Part shown: positions 1-8,801 of the stretch, one piece after another
How positions within the stretch are numbered: the first letter of the stretch is position 1
Layout of the letters: each line of letters opens with the position of its first letter
Source of the DNA: Rhizobiales bacterium GAS188
GTDB taxonomy: Bacteria > Pseudomonadota > Alphaproteobacteria > Rhizobiales > Beijerinckiaceae
Direction of reading: 5' to 3'
Length of the DNA: 64,000 nt
NCBI GenBank assembly: GCA_900104855.1
Contig: FNSS01000001.1
Span: 8,131,001 to 8,195,000, forward strand
The notes under the pieces: generated by a model
The model's input: only the letters and a program-made list of their open reading frames with translations
Told to the model about the DNA's origin: nothing
Databases searched by the model: none
Translations under genes and position numbers: made by a program

Positions 1-198
1 CGTCCCGACCTGCCCACGGGCAGAGCGCCGCGCGCCGCGCACGTCACCCCGAAGGGGGCGAAGCGCAGCGCAGCACCGCGCCCTTGCGCGGTTGACGCAG
101 CCAGCGCGGCGCTACGCTCGTGCCCAGACGGGACACTACACTCGCTACCGTGCGGGGTTACCGCCCCGCAAATTAGGGCTTGCAAAAGGGTAGAAGGT

Positions 199-224
199 CC
201 TCTCCCGCGAAGGCGCGGGAGAGG
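199..224. repeat. GC-rich hairpin (rhizobial palindrome type)
   Basis: A perfect 11-bp inverted repeat (CCTCTCCCGCG / CGCGGGAGAGG) around a 4-nt loop. It lies about 20 nt beyond the stop of the minus-strand cupin gene and may end that transcript, although no clear U-tract follows. Its core resembles the arms of the larger element at 1378-1510. Bases 1-198 to its left hold no gene that I can support, only GC-rich sequence with scattered short dyads. Confidence 0.6.
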
Positions 225-242
225 GTTTGCCCCTTCCCGCAC

Positions 243-770
243 TCACGGATGCTTGTGGATCGGGTCGACCCAATAGACCTCTTCGGGCTTCTCGATCGGA
301 TCGACATCGGTGATGTTGACGACCACCGCCTCATTGTCGGAGCGCACCAGCACGCATTCGAGCGGCTCGTCGGGGCTGGCATTGATCTCCTGATGCGGCA
401 CGAAAGGCGGCACATAGATGAAGTCGCCGGGCCCCGCTTCGGCCACATATTCCAGGCGCTCACCCCAGCGCATGCGGGCCTTGCCGCGCACCACATAGAT
501 GACGCTTTCGAGCTCGCCATGGTGGTGGACGCCGGTCTTGGCGTTCGGCTGGATGGCGACCGTGCCGGCCCAGATCTTCTGCGCCCCGACCCGGGCCTGG
601 TTGATGGCGGCCTGGCGGAACATGCCCGGCGTCTGCGCCGTGTTGGGATCGAGCCGATCGCCCTTGATGACGCGCACCCCGTCATCCTTCCAGCGCGCTT
701 CGCCGGACGCGCCAGGAGTTTCCGAGTGATGGTGACCCGAATGGGAATGGGAATGATGGTCGTCGCTCAC
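243..770 (-). CDS. cupin-domain protein
   Basis: A 175-residue single-domain cupin, a small beta-barrel that usually binds a metal and either senses or converts a small molecule. The first cupin motif is visible as HHHGELESVIYVVRG (about residues 82-96), the second as GDFIYVPPFVPHQEIN (about 115-130). Together they supply the usual three His and one Glu metal ligands. The N-terminus is His-rich (DDHHSHSHSGHHH), which may also bind metal. The start is GTG at 770, preceded by GAGGA, and there is no earlier in-frame ATG. Substrate unknown; a role with the neighbouring flavin oxidoreductase is only a guess. Confidence 0.85.
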   Translation of the reverse strand: MSDDHHSHSHSGHHHSETPGASGEARWKDDGVRVIKGDRLDPNTAQTPGMFRQAAINQARVGAQKIWAGTVAIQPNAKTGVHHHGELESVIYVVRGKARMRWGERLEYVAEAGPGDFIYVPPFVPHQEINASPDEPLECVLVRSDNEAVVVNITDVDPIEKPEEVYWVDPIHKHP

Positions 771-867
771 GTGCAGTCCTCGTCAGTTCGAATGCCCGCG
801 CAAGATACGCGCCTTCCCCTCCGAGAACCAGCGCCGTGCTTCGCCGATCACGGCACGGCTTCGGCGC

Positions 868-1122
868 TCACCACCATTCCCCGTAGGAGAGAACCGGCGA
901 GCCGAGGCCGGCGAGCGCGATCTGGTGCGGATCGAGGCAAGGCTCGGGAGGTTCCGCCCCATTGGGCGAACCGAGGCGAGCCACGCTCCCCAAAGCGAGC
1001 GCAACGAGCGCCCCGATCGCCTTGACGGCAGGGCCGAGCCTTGGCCCCGAAGACACGTCACGGCGCGAGAAGGAGCCCTGCGCGAGGCCGGCGACAGATT
1101 CCGAGAGACCAGATAGCGACAT
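868..1122 (-). CDS. possible small hypothetical protein
   Basis: An 84-codon ORF supported mainly by a good ribosome binding site: GGAGGG lies 8 nt before the ATG at 1122. The product would have a short hydrophobic stretch (AIGALVALALGSVA, about residues 36-49) and a tail ending YGEWW. I recognise no family. Other frames here are also open because of the GC content, so it could be spurious. The rest of 771-1377 shows no better candidate. Confidence 0.3.
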   Translation of the reverse strand: MSLSGLSESVAGLAQGSFSRRDVSSGPRLGPAVKAIGALVALALGSVARLGSPNGAEPPEPCLDPHQIALAGLGSPVLSYGEWW

Positions 1123-1377
1123 GAGCAAGCCCTCCAAACCGGTTGCGACCAGCCGCGACCATCAGGCTGGAATCTGGGCGTACGGCGGCTCCAGTCAACA
1201 AGAATGACTTTCCATAATCCTGAACGATGAGCAGATTATCTCCTCTCTGCCGGTGCTTGCTGAGCATATTCGTATCGCCGAAGAACAAAATTCTATCGGA
1301 GGAGCCGCCACGACGGATTTTATCTACGCAAATGCTCATGGGACGGAGACAAGCCCGCGGCGTCGAATCGACGCTTA

Positions 1378-1510
1378 CCTTCTCCCGCTCTTCCGCGGGA
1401 GAAGGTGCCGAGGCGAAGCCGAGGCGGATGAGGGCGGTGGAGCGCTTCACCGGCGTCCCTCATCCGCCCTCACTGCGTTCGGGCACCTTCTCCCGCTTGC
1501 GGGAGAAGGA
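1378..1510. repeat. intergenic palindromic element, Rhizobiales type
   Basis: About 133 bp of nested inverted repeats. Each end is a hairpin built on CCTTCTCCCGC and GCGGGAGAAGG. The inner arms also pair (GGCGGATGAGGG with CCCTCATCCGCC), so the whole element can fold into one long structure. Elements with this CTTCTCCCGC...GCGGGAGAAGG core are common between genes in Hyphomicrobiales. It ends 7 nt from the stop of the flavin oxidoreductase gene and may act as its transcript end. Confidence 0.8.
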
Positions 1511-1517
1511 AAACGCC

Positions 1518-2831
1518 CTACTCCGCCGCCTGCGCTGCGCTCGTGAAGAAGCGGTTCTGCGGCCGCGGCAGGCCGAGATTCTCGCGCAAGGTCGTGCCCT
1601 CATATTCGCGCCGGAACAGGCCGCGTTTCTGCAGTTCCGGCACGACGCGATCGACGAAATCGTCGAGCCCTTCGGGCAGATAGGGGAACATGACGTTGAA
1701 GCCGTCGCAGCCTTCGGTCTCGAGCCATTCCTCCATCTGATCGGCGATCGTCTGCGGTGTGCCGATCATCTCGAGGGTGCCGAAGGCGCCGCCAACATAT
1801 TGGGCGAGCTCGCGCACCGTCATGTTCTCGCGCCGCGCCAGTTCCACCAATTTTTCCCGGCCGCTCTTGCTGGCATTGCTCTCCGGGATCTCGGGCAAGG
1901 GGCCGTCGAGATCGAAGCCCGAGACGTCATGGCCGAGCCTCACCGACAGCGAGGCGATGCCGCTATCCGGATGCACGAGGCCGTCGAGCCGCTTCTTTTT
2001 CTCGCGAGCCTCGGCGACGCTGTCGCCGACGATCACGAAGGCGCCGGGCAGGATCTTCAGATGCTCGCGGTTGCGCCCGATCTTCGCCATGCGGGATTTG
2101 ACGTCGGCATAGAAACGCTGCGCATCGGCGAGGTTGTTGACGCCGCTGAACACGGCTTCGGCCGTCTCGGCGGCGATCTGGCGCCCGGCCTCCGAGGCTC
2201 CAGCCTGCACGATCACGGGCCAGCCCTGGATCGGGCGAGCGATGTTCAAGGGGCCGCGCACCTTCAGATGCTCCCCCTTATGGTCGAGCACATGCAGCTT
2301 GTCGGGATCGAAATAGATGCCGCTCTCGACGTCGCGGATGAAGGCATCATCGGCCCAGCTGTCCCATAGCCCGGTCACGACGTCGAAGAACTCGCGGGCG
2401 CGGTGATAGCGCTCGCCATGCTCGACATGCTCGTCCAGGCCGAAATTCAGCGCCTCCTGCGGGTTCGCCGAGGTGACGAGGTTCCAGCCGGCCCTGCCGC
2501 CGCTGATATGGTCGAGCGAGGCGAATTTGCGCGCCACGTGATAGGGCTCGTTATAGGTGGTGGAGGCAGTAGCGATCAGCCCGATATGCTCGGTCACCGC
2601 GGCGAGCGCCGGCAGCAAGGTCAAGGGGTCGAAGGAGGTGACCGTGGCGCTGCGCTTGAGGGCCGACATCGGCATGTTCATCACGGCGAGGTGATCCGCC
2701 ATGAAGAAGGCATCGAACTTGCCGCGCTCCAAGGTCTGCGCGAAACGCTTCAGATGCGCGAAATTGAAGTTGGCGTCAGGATAAGCACCGGGATAGCGCC
2801 AGGCGCTGGTATGGATGCTGACCGGCCGCAT
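1518..2831 (-). CDS. LLM-class flavin-dependent oxidoreductase (NtaA/SnaA/DszA type)
   Basis: A 437-residue member of the bacterial-luciferase-like superfamily, subgroup of FMNH2-dependent monooxygenases such as nitrilotriacetate, pristinamycin and dibenzothiophene-sulfone monooxygenases. Typical stretches are DAFFMADHLAV near residue 40, GLIATASTTYNEPYHVAR near 100 and HISGGRAGWNLVTS near 120. Such enzymes oxidise organic sulfur or nitrogen compounds with a separate flavin reductase, which is not seen nearby. The open frame extends to 2915, but ATG 2831 starts the conserved N-terminus (RPVSIHTSAWRYPG). Upstream, about 2906-2945 has short tandem units of the form CCCAAGCCTAAG with no evident function. 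Substrate not predictable. Confidence 0.88.
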   Translation of the reverse strand: MRPVSIHTSAWRYPGAYPDANFNFAHLKRFAQTLERGKFDAFFMADHLAVMNMPMSALKRSATVTSFDPLTLLPALAAVTEHIGLIATASTTYNEPYHVARKFASLDHISGGRAGWNLVTSANPQEALNFGLDEHVEHGERYHRAREFFDVVTGLWDSWADDAFIRDVESGIYFDPDKLHVLDHKGEHLKVRGPLNIARPIQGWPVIVQAGASEAGRQIAAETAEAVFSGVNNLADAQRFYADVKSRMAKIGRNREHLKILPGAFVIVGDSVAEAREKKKRLDGLVHPDSGIASLSVRLGHDVSGFDLDGPLPEIPESNASKSGREKLVELARRENMTVRELAQYVGGAFGTLEMIGTPQTIADQMEEWLETEGCDGFNVMFPYLPEGLDDFVDRVVPELQKRGLFRREYEGTTLRENLGLPRPQNRFFTSAAQAAE

Positions 2832-3112
2832 GAAAGCGCCGAGCCGCAATTGCCGTGATCTCGTCAAGGACGACCTCCTTACCCTTGCGGAGCCCGCGCC
2901 CAGGCCAAGGCCCAAGCCTAAGCCCCAAGCCTAAGCCCAAGCCGGGGCATGGGACAGGATATGGGGTGACGATGAGAGGCCCGCCAGCGTGTCGGGCTCG
3001 ATCAGGCCAAATCAGATTCTTGTGCTCGAAATGGCGTCGAAAGGGAATATCCGTTCCCGTCGTCCCCCTCGCGCGAGAATGATCTTGCCCTGGCGACGGT
3101 CGAGACGGCGGG

Positions 3113-4198
3113 TCAGTTGCGTGACGGGAGAGCGCCGCCCGGAAGCACGATCGCGCGGTCAGGCGTGATGCTGAGCCAGACCTGCGTCCCCTCCCCCATC
3201 GGCGTCGCGGTCGCGTGATCGACGACGAAGAGGCGCGCCGTCCCGACCTCGACCGTATATTCCATATGCTTGCCGATATAGGCGGCCTTGGCGATCCTCC
3301 CCTGCAGCGCGGCAGCGTCGGGCTTTGCGGCGCTGAGCGTGACGATATCGGGGCGGATCACGAGCTTCACCGCGCCTTGCACCGGGGCACGCGCGGTGGC
3401 GTCGATCTCGATCTCGCCGACGCGCACCCGCGCCACGGAGCCCGCCTGCCGCGTCACCTCGCCGTCGAGGATATTGGCATCGCCGATGAAGTCGGCGACG
3501 AACAGATCGGCCGGCGCCTCATAGAGCTCGCGCGGCGCGCCGATCTGGGCGATCCTGGCGTTCGACATGACGATGATGCGATCGGAGACGGCGAGCGCCT
3601 CCTCCTGGTCATGCGTCACATAGGCCACGGTGAGCTCGAGGTTGAGCTGCAGCTCGCGGATCTCCTCGCGCACCCGCCGGCGCAGCTTGGCGTCGAGATT
3701 GGATAAGGGCTCATCGAAGAGCAGCACTTGCGGCTCCAGCACCAAAGCGCGCGCCACCGCGACGCGCTGCTGCTGGCCGCCCGACAATTCCGAGGGAGCG
3801 CGGTTCTCGAGGCCTTTGAGGCCGACGAGCTCGATCTTCTCCATCGCCATCTCGCGGGCTCGCGCCTTGCCGGCGCCCTGGACGCTCGGCCCGTAGGCGA
3901 CGTTGTCGAGCACGCTCATATGCGGAAAGAGCGCATAGGACTGGAACACCATGCTCACATCGCGATCCGCGGCCGACAAGTTGGTGACATCGGTGTCGCC
4001 GATCGCGATGCGCCCGCTCGTCGCCATCTCGAGGCCGGCGATCAGGCGAAGCGTCGTGGTCTTGCCGCAGCCCGAGGGGCCGAGCAAGGTGACGAGCTCG
4101 CCCGGCGCGATGGCGAAGGAGACGTCGTCGACCGCGGTGACCCCGCCATAGCGCTTCACCACATTGCGGAACTCGACGGATGCCGGACCCGATTTCAT
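3113..4198 (-). CDS. ABC transporter ATP-binding protein (FbpC/PotA type)
   Basis: A 361-residue ATPase of the carbohydrate/iron/polyamine (CUT1-MOI) type. Walker A GPSGCGKTT is at residues 40-48, the Q-loop at FQSYALFPHM (about 86), the signature LSGGQQQR (about 138), Walker B VLLFDEPLSNLD (about 157) and the switch His in VTHDQEEAL (about 192). A TOBE-like C-terminal domain follows. It is the last gene of a three-gene minus-strand set (binding protein, fused permease, ATPase) and starts 18 nt after the permease stop. It powers the importer encoded up to 7484. The ligand is discussed with the binding protein. Confidence 0.93.
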   Translation of the reverse strand: MKSGPASVEFRNVVKRYGGVTAVDDVSFAIAPGELVTLLGPSGCGKTTTLRLIAGLEMATSGRIAIGDTDVTNLSAADRDVSMVFQSYALFPHMSVLDNVAYGPSVQGAGKARAREMAMEKIELVGLKGLENRAPSELSGGQQQRVAVARALVLEPQVLLFDEPLSNLDAKLRRRVREEIRELQLNLELTVAYVTHDQEEALAVSDRIIVMSNARIAQIGAPRELYEAPADLFVADFIGDANILDGEVTRQAGSVARVRVGEIEIDATARAPVQGAVKLVIRPDIVTLSAAKPDAAALQGRIAKAAYIGKHMEYTVEVGTARLFVVDHATATPMGEGTQVWLSITPDRAIVLPGGALPSRN

Positions 4199-4215
4199 CT
4201 CTGGCGAACCTCCAT

Positions 4216-6411
4216 TCAGCCGGGCGCCGTCGCGAAATGGCCCATGGCGGCGCGCCGTCCCAACCGGCGCTCACCGACCAGGCGTTCGATCAAGAGGATC
4301 ACGGCGAGCATGAAGACGATCAGGGCCGAGGAATAGGCGATGGCGAGGCCGTATTCGCCGGCATCGACGCGGCCGATGATATAGGTCGTCGACATGTTGT
4401 ACTGCGCCGAGACCAGGAAGATCACGGCGCTCACCGCCGTCATGGCGCGCACGAAGGCATAGATCAACGAAGCGACGATGGCGGGGCGCACCAGCGGCAC
4501 CATGACGCGCATCACCGTGGTGAAGGAGCGGGCGCCGAGCGTCAGCGATGCCTCGTCGAGGCTCTTGTCGATCTGGGCGAGCGTCGCCATGCCGGCGCGC
4601 ACTCCGACCGGCATGTTGCGGAACACGAAGCAGATGACGAGGATCAGCGCCCCGCCCGTGATCTCGATCGGCGGCACGTTGAAGGCGAGGATGTAGCTCA
4701 CGCCCACCACTGTGCCCGGGATCGCGAAGGACAGCATGGCGGCGAAGTCGAAGGCCTTGCGCCCCCAGAAATTCTGTCGCGCCAGGAGATAGGCGGTCAG
4801 CAGGCCGATAATTGCGGTGAGCGGCGCGGCGATCAGCGACACCTGCGTGGTCGCGAACAAAGAGGGCCAGGCGCTGCCCGAGAAGAACCAGCCGAACTGG
4901 GTGTGCTCGATGCGGAAGGCGGTCGCGTAGCTGTCGAGCGTCGGCGTGTAGTCGCGCCCGACCGCCTTGACGAAGCCACCCACGAAGATGATCGCGTAGA
5001 TGGCGAAAGTGAGCACCACCCAGGGGATGGCGGTGGCATAGCAGGCAGCCGCGATGCTCTTCGGCAGAGGCAAGGCGATGCCGGCATCCCCCTTGCCGGT
5101 GACCGTAGTGTAGGTCTTGTTGCCGAGCCAGAGCTGCTGCGCCGCAAAGCCGAGGAGAGTGAAGACGAGCAGCACGATCGACAGCACGGCCGCCCGTCCC
5201 TGATCGGTAGCGGCACCGACGACCGCAAAGAAGATCTTGGTCGACAGCACCTCGAAATTGCCGCCGATCACCAAGGGGTTGCCGAAATCGGCCATGCTCT
5301 CGATGAAGCAGAGCAGGAAGGCGTTGGCGAGGCCCGGACGCATCAGCGGCATGGTCACGGTGCGGAAGATGGTCAGGCGCTTGGCGCGCAAGGTCTGCGC
5401 CGCCTCTTCGAGCGTCGGCGAGATGCCCTGGACGACGCCGACCAGCACCAGGAAGGCGATCGGCGCGAAGGCCAGCGTCTGGGCGAGGAAGACGCCCGGA
5501 AGCCCGTAGATCCAGCGGCTCGGCGGGATGCCGAAGGAGCGGAACAGGAAAGCCGACACAGCGCCCGAGCGGCCGAACATCAAGATCAGCGCGAGGCCGA
5601 TCACGAAGGGCGGCGTGATGATCGGCAGCACCGTCATGACGCGCAAGAGCGATTTGAAGCGAAATTCGGTGCGGGTGGCGATCAGCGCGAAGGCGAGGCC
5701 GAGCGCCGTCGAAGCGAGGCCTGCCAGCACCGCGAGCAGGATGGTGTTCCAGGCGACGCCGCAGGAAATGCCGCCGCCGAAGCAGCCAAGACCCCAGATC
5801 GAGACATCGGTGATCTTCTCGTAGAACAGCGCCGGCGCCGCATGGCCTTCATTGTCGGTGAAGGCGCTGATGAGGATCTTCGCCACCGGGAAGAAGACAA
5901 AGAGCCCGATCAGCACCGCGACCGTGCCGACCGAAGTGACGACGAAGGCGTCGCCGCGGCACCAGCCCCGCCCGGCGAGCCCACGGCAGCCGAGCAGCAG
6001 CAGGGCGCAGGCTGCGACGAGGGCGCCGACCCCCATGCCGGATTGCTGCGGGCCGGGCGCCCCGAAAATGAGCCCGAGCCATTCGGCATTCCAGCCGGCA
6101 AGGCCGACCGCGAAGCCTTCGATCAGGAGATAGGCGAAGCCCGCGAAGCCGCAGACAGCGAGCCGGAAGGCCGTCCTCTCATCGGCGCGCGAACGAAAGG
6201 CGATGAGCACGGCGAAGACCAGCGGCACAGCCAGCGGCAGCAGCCACCAGGCGCCGGCAAGGCCGAGGGCGAAGGCGCTGCCGGCCTTGCCCAGGGGATA
6301 GGCTTGCGCCCAGTCGAGCGAGGAGAAGCTCATCTCCTCGACCATGTACCATGGCAAGAGGAGATAGGCCGCAAGACCGGTCGCGGCCGTCCAGCGCGTA
6401 GCGCGGTTCAT
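4216..6411 (-). CDS. fused double-domain ABC transporter permease (FbpB type)
   Basis: A 731-residue inner-membrane permease with two binding-protein-dependent transport domains in one chain, as in iron(III) and aminophosphonate importers. The first EAA loop is around EEAAQTLRAKRLTIFRTVTMP, the second around DEASLTLGARSFTTVMRVMVP, near residues 355 and 635. An extra hydrophobic N-terminal region of about 200 residues precedes the first domain. The gene sits between the binding protein (36 nt upstream) and the ATPase (18 nt downstream). It forms the whole membrane channel, so no second permease gene is needed. Confidence 0.92.
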   Translation of the reverse strand: MNRATRWTAATGLAAYLLLPWYMVEEMSFSSLDWAQAYPLGKAGSAFALGLAGAWWLLPLAVPLVFAVLIAFRSRADERTAFRLAVCGFAGFAYLLIEGFAVGLAGWNAEWLGLIFGAPGPQQSGMGVGALVAACALLLLGCRGLAGRGWCRGDAFVVTSVGTVAVLIGLFVFFPVAKILISAFTDNEGHAAPALFYEKITDVSIWGLGCFGGGISCGVAWNTILLAVLAGLASTALGLAFALIATRTEFRFKSLLRVMTVLPIITPPFVIGLALILMFGRSGAVSAFLFRSFGIPPSRWIYGLPGVFLAQTLAFAPIAFLVLVGVVQGISPTLEEAAQTLRAKRLTIFRTVTMPLMRPGLANAFLLCFIESMADFGNPLVIGGNFEVLSTKIFFAVVGAATDQGRAAVLSIVLLVFTLLGFAAQQLWLGNKTYTTVTGKGDAGIALPLPKSIAAACYATAIPWVVLTFAIYAIIFVGGFVKAVGRDYTPTLDSYATAFRIEHTQFGWFFSGSAWPSLFATTQVSLIAAPLTAIIGLLTAYLLARQNFWGRKAFDFAAMLSFAIPGTVVGVSYILAFNVPPIEITGGALILVICFVFRNMPVGVRAGMATLAQIDKSLDEASLTLGARSFTTVMRVMVPLVRPAIVASLIYAFVRAMTAVSAVIFLVSAQYNMSTTYIIGRVDAGEYGLAIAYSSALIVFMLAVILLIERLVGERRLGRRAAMGHFATAPG

Positions 6412-6446
6412 GACTCCTCCGACAAGGCCGCCTGGCTGGGCGGGCC

Positions 6447-7484
6447 TCAGCGCGGCTGGCTCTTCACCTCATCGGTCCAGCGCTTGAGCAGGGCGTTGCG
6501 CACCGCCGAGGAGCCGTATTTCGCGAAATCATATGAGATGAGCTTCGTCTTCGACAGGTCGACGCCGAGCTTCGGCAGGGGCGTTGCCTTGTTGGAAGGC
6601 GTCTGGAAGGATTTGTTCTGCGCGGCGAGCGCCTGGGCGGCCGGCGTCAGCGCCCAGTCATAGAATTTCTTGGCATTGTCGAGATTATGGGCGCCCTTGA
6701 TCAAGGACATGGAGCCGATCTCATAGCCCGTGCCTTCGCAAGGCGCGACCGTCATGATGTCGGGATTGTCCTGCGCCGCCGTGATCATGTCATGCATGAA
6801 GGTGATGCCGATCGTGGTCTCGCCGAGATTGACGGCCTGGGCGGGGGCGGCGCCCGATTTGGTGTATTGATTGATGTTCTTGTGCAGCGCCTTGAGATAG
6901 TCGAAGCCCTTCTCGTCGCCCATGATCTGCACGATGGTCGCGAGAAGATTATAGGCGGTGCCCGAGGAGTGCGGATCGGCGACCTGGATCTCGTCCTTAT
7001 AGGCCGGGTTCACGAGGTCGGCCCAGCATTTCGGCTCGGGCAGCCCTTTCGCCTTCAACAGCTTCGCGTTGTAGCCGAAGCCGAGCGCGCCCGAATAGAT
7101 GCCGACGGTGCGACCCTTGGTCTGCGTCCATTGGAGTTGGGCCCAGTCATAGAGCTCACCAAAATTCGTCGCCTTGTAGTCGATGGTCAGCCCCTCCTCG
7201 GCAGCCTGCTGATGCGGGTCGCCGGTGCCGCCCCACCAGATGTCGCCCTTGGGGTTGGCGGCCTCCGCCTTCACCTGGGCATAGACCTCGCCGGCGCTCT
7301 TGCGGGTCATGGCGACCGAGATGCCGGTCTCGCGCTCGAAGGCCGTGGCGACGGCCCGGCACCATTCCTCCTGCACCCCGCAATACATCACGAGGCTTCC
7401 TGCCGCCTGCGCTGCGGATGCGGCCCACAACCCCGCCAAGGCGAGAGCCAGCGCGGATGCCTTTGGAACGAAGCGATAACTCAT
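6447..7484 (-). CDS. ABC transporter periplasmic binding protein (Fe3+/aminophosphonate type)
   Basis: A 345-residue family-1 solute-binding protein. The start ATG 7484 is chosen because GGGAGG lies just upstream and it opens a clear signal peptide ending near ASAAQA. The mature part begins with the family pattern LVMYCGVQEEWC and contains GEVYAQVKAEAANPKGDIWWGG. Relatives bind ferric iron or 2-aminoethylphosphonate. The usual pair of Tyr iron ligands cannot be confirmed by eye, so the ligand is open. It is the first gene of the importer (6447 back to 3113) and is probably read from the promoter between it and 7808. Confidence 0.9.
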   Translation of the reverse strand: MSYRFVPKASALALALAGLWAASAAQAAGSLVMYCGVQEEWCRAVATAFERETGISVAMTRKSAGEVYAQVKAEAANPKGDIWWGGTGDPHQQAAEEGLTIDYKATNFGELYDWAQLQWTQTKGRTVGIYSGALGFGYNAKLLKAKGLPEPKCWADLVNPAYKDEIQVADPHSSGTAYNLLATIVQIMGDEKGFDYLKALHKNINQYTKSGAAPAQAVNLGETTIGITFMHDMITAAQDNPDIMTVAPCEGTGYEIGSMSLIKGAHNLDNAKKFYDWALTPAAQALAAQNKSFQTPSNKATPLPKLGVDLSKTKLISYDFAKYGSSAVRNALLKRWTDEVKSQPR

Positions 7485-7807
7485 ATGATCCTCCCGCGAG
7501 CGCGGCCGCACCGCCGCGGCTGTCATTCTGTGAACTCTTTGCGACAATTGAGCGTGTCTCACAGCGCCCGTCAATCGACCGAGGGGCGCAATTGTCACCC
7601 GCTCCGACCCTCGGATAGCAGCCCTGAGCGAAGTTTCGGCGACAGGCTTTGACGGGAGTCCGCTGGCGCGGAGCCGAGGTGAGGTCGGCGCTCATTCGCG
7701 AACCGCCGCGCCAAATATCGTGTGGTGACTGTCGGATCCGAGCTTCTATTGTCCGCCCGAGGATCGCTTCGTCGATCGCAGCGCATCGATTTCAACGGGG
7801 GATTCGC
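7485..7807. other. divergent intergenic region
   Basis: About 320 bp between the minus-strand binding-protein gene and the plus-strand signal-peptidase-like gene. It should hold both promoters. Apart from the two ribosome binding sites (GGGAGG before 7484 and GGGGG before 7808), I see no clear operator or small gene. Confidence 0.5.
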
Positions 7808-8503
7808 ATGAGCGTTCGGCTTCTGCTCCGGTTCGCGCTGGCAATGTTGGGCGTCGCGGGCGTCGCTCCCACACTCGCCGCGGCCACGCTGTCCGACTGG
7901 GCCGAAAGCTTTGGCGTTGCCTACCAGTTCCGGTCGGCCGGCATTCCCGTAAAGAGCTATTTTGCGGCCTCCGCCAGGATGTTGCCGACGCTCGCGGAGG
8001 GGGATGTGGTGCTCACCGATCTGGGCCAAGCGGGCGTGCAGCCACTGCGCGGCGAGCTCATCGTGTCTCGGTTCGATGACAAGTTCGTCATGATCGACCG
8101 CGTGATCGGCCTTCCCGGCGATCGCGTCGGCTTACGGGCGGGACATGTCATTCTCAATGGCAATGACATCGCGCAGGAGCCGGCAGGGACGCTCGAATAC
8201 GACGCTTCCGGAAAGCACCAGATCCGCAATCTGTTCGTCGAAAGCTTGCCTGGCGCGAGGCCCTATAAGATCGCAAGGGAGGCCGATGGCAATCCACGTC
8301 ACGACGATATCCCCGAGACCGTCGTAGCGCCGGGCTATCTCTATCTCTTGGGCGACAACCGCGATAACGCGCTGGACAGCCGGTTCCAGTCGAGGGGGCA
8401 GGTCAAGATCGAGGCGGTTGTCGGCAGGGTCGTCTACCGCATGCGGCCGAATGCCGGCTGGCTGGTGCCGCGCGAAACGGTGCCGCAGCTCCCCAAGGAG
8501 TAG
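7808..8503 (+). CDS. catalytically dead signal-peptidase-I-like protein (S26 fold)
   Basis: A 231-residue protein with an N-terminal signal or anchor segment and the blocks of signal peptidase I. The serine block reads ARMLPTL where active enzymes have SM.PTL, so the nucleophile is Arg57. The lysine block reads MIDRVIGLPGD where active enzymes have IKR..GLPGD, so the general base is Asp97. The structural block GDNRDNALDSR (182-192) is intact. An active leader peptidase needs both the Ser and the Lys, so this is probably a pseudoenzyme, perhaps binding pre-proteins or peptides, or an inactive paralogue. ATG 7808 has a GGGGG site upstream. It stands alone, divergent from the importer and 298 nt before the TRAP genes. 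Confidence 0.82.
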   Translation: MSVRLLLRFALAMLGVAGVAPTLAAATLSDWAESFGVAYQFRSAGIPVKSYFAASARMLPTLAEGDVVLTDLGQAGVQPLRGELIVSRFDDKFVMIDRVIGLPGDRVGLRAGHVILNGNDIAQEPAGTLEYDASGKHQIRNLFVESLPGARPYKIAREADGNPRHDDIPETVVAPGYLYLLGDNRDNALDSRFQSRGQVKIEAVVGRVVYRMRPNAGWLVPRETVPQLPKE

Positions 8504-8725
8504 CCGCCGGCGAAGGTTCGAAGACCAGCTCTCTCCTCAATTCGCGAGCGGTTGCTCGTCCGGCCGACGCGACGACGAAGGACGACAGGCGTCATGCTTG
8601 TCTGGCAACCACACATCCGATCCGCCTCTGATATTGCCAACCTTTGACGCTGGGAGAAAGGCCGGAAGGACTGACATATGCTCCCTTATGCTGAGATCAT
8701 TGCCGTAGACGTCGGCACAAGCGCA

Positions 8726-8768
8726 GGTTACGCTTGCTGCAAGTAACCGGCCTTCGCGTCATTACGCG
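8726..8768. promoter_or_regulatory. two dyads upstream of the TRAP operon
   Basis: The first dyad (8726-8748) contains the perfect palindrome CTTGCTGCAAG flanked by GGTTA and TAACC, with a 2-nt asymmetry. The second (8755-8768) is CGCGT-catt-ACGCG. They end about 34 nt before the dctP start, the usual place for a repressor or activator site. No regulator gene is adjacent. The rest of 8504-8801 shows nothing else. Confidence 0.5.
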
Positions 8769-8801
8769 ACATAACGAGCCGGCAGGTTGAAGGGAGACAC
8801 C

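Noticed and set aside
1-180. Possible structured RNA at the left edge (CGTCCCG and GACGGGA arms)
   Set aside because: The arms are short and far apart, the left context is cut off, and no known RNA family is recognisable.
4180-6663. An 827-codon open frame on the plus strand
   Set aside because: It is antisense to the fused permease and has the Asp/Glu/Arg/His-rich composition of a frame opposite a GC-rich membrane-protein gene. The minus-strand reading has clear domains.
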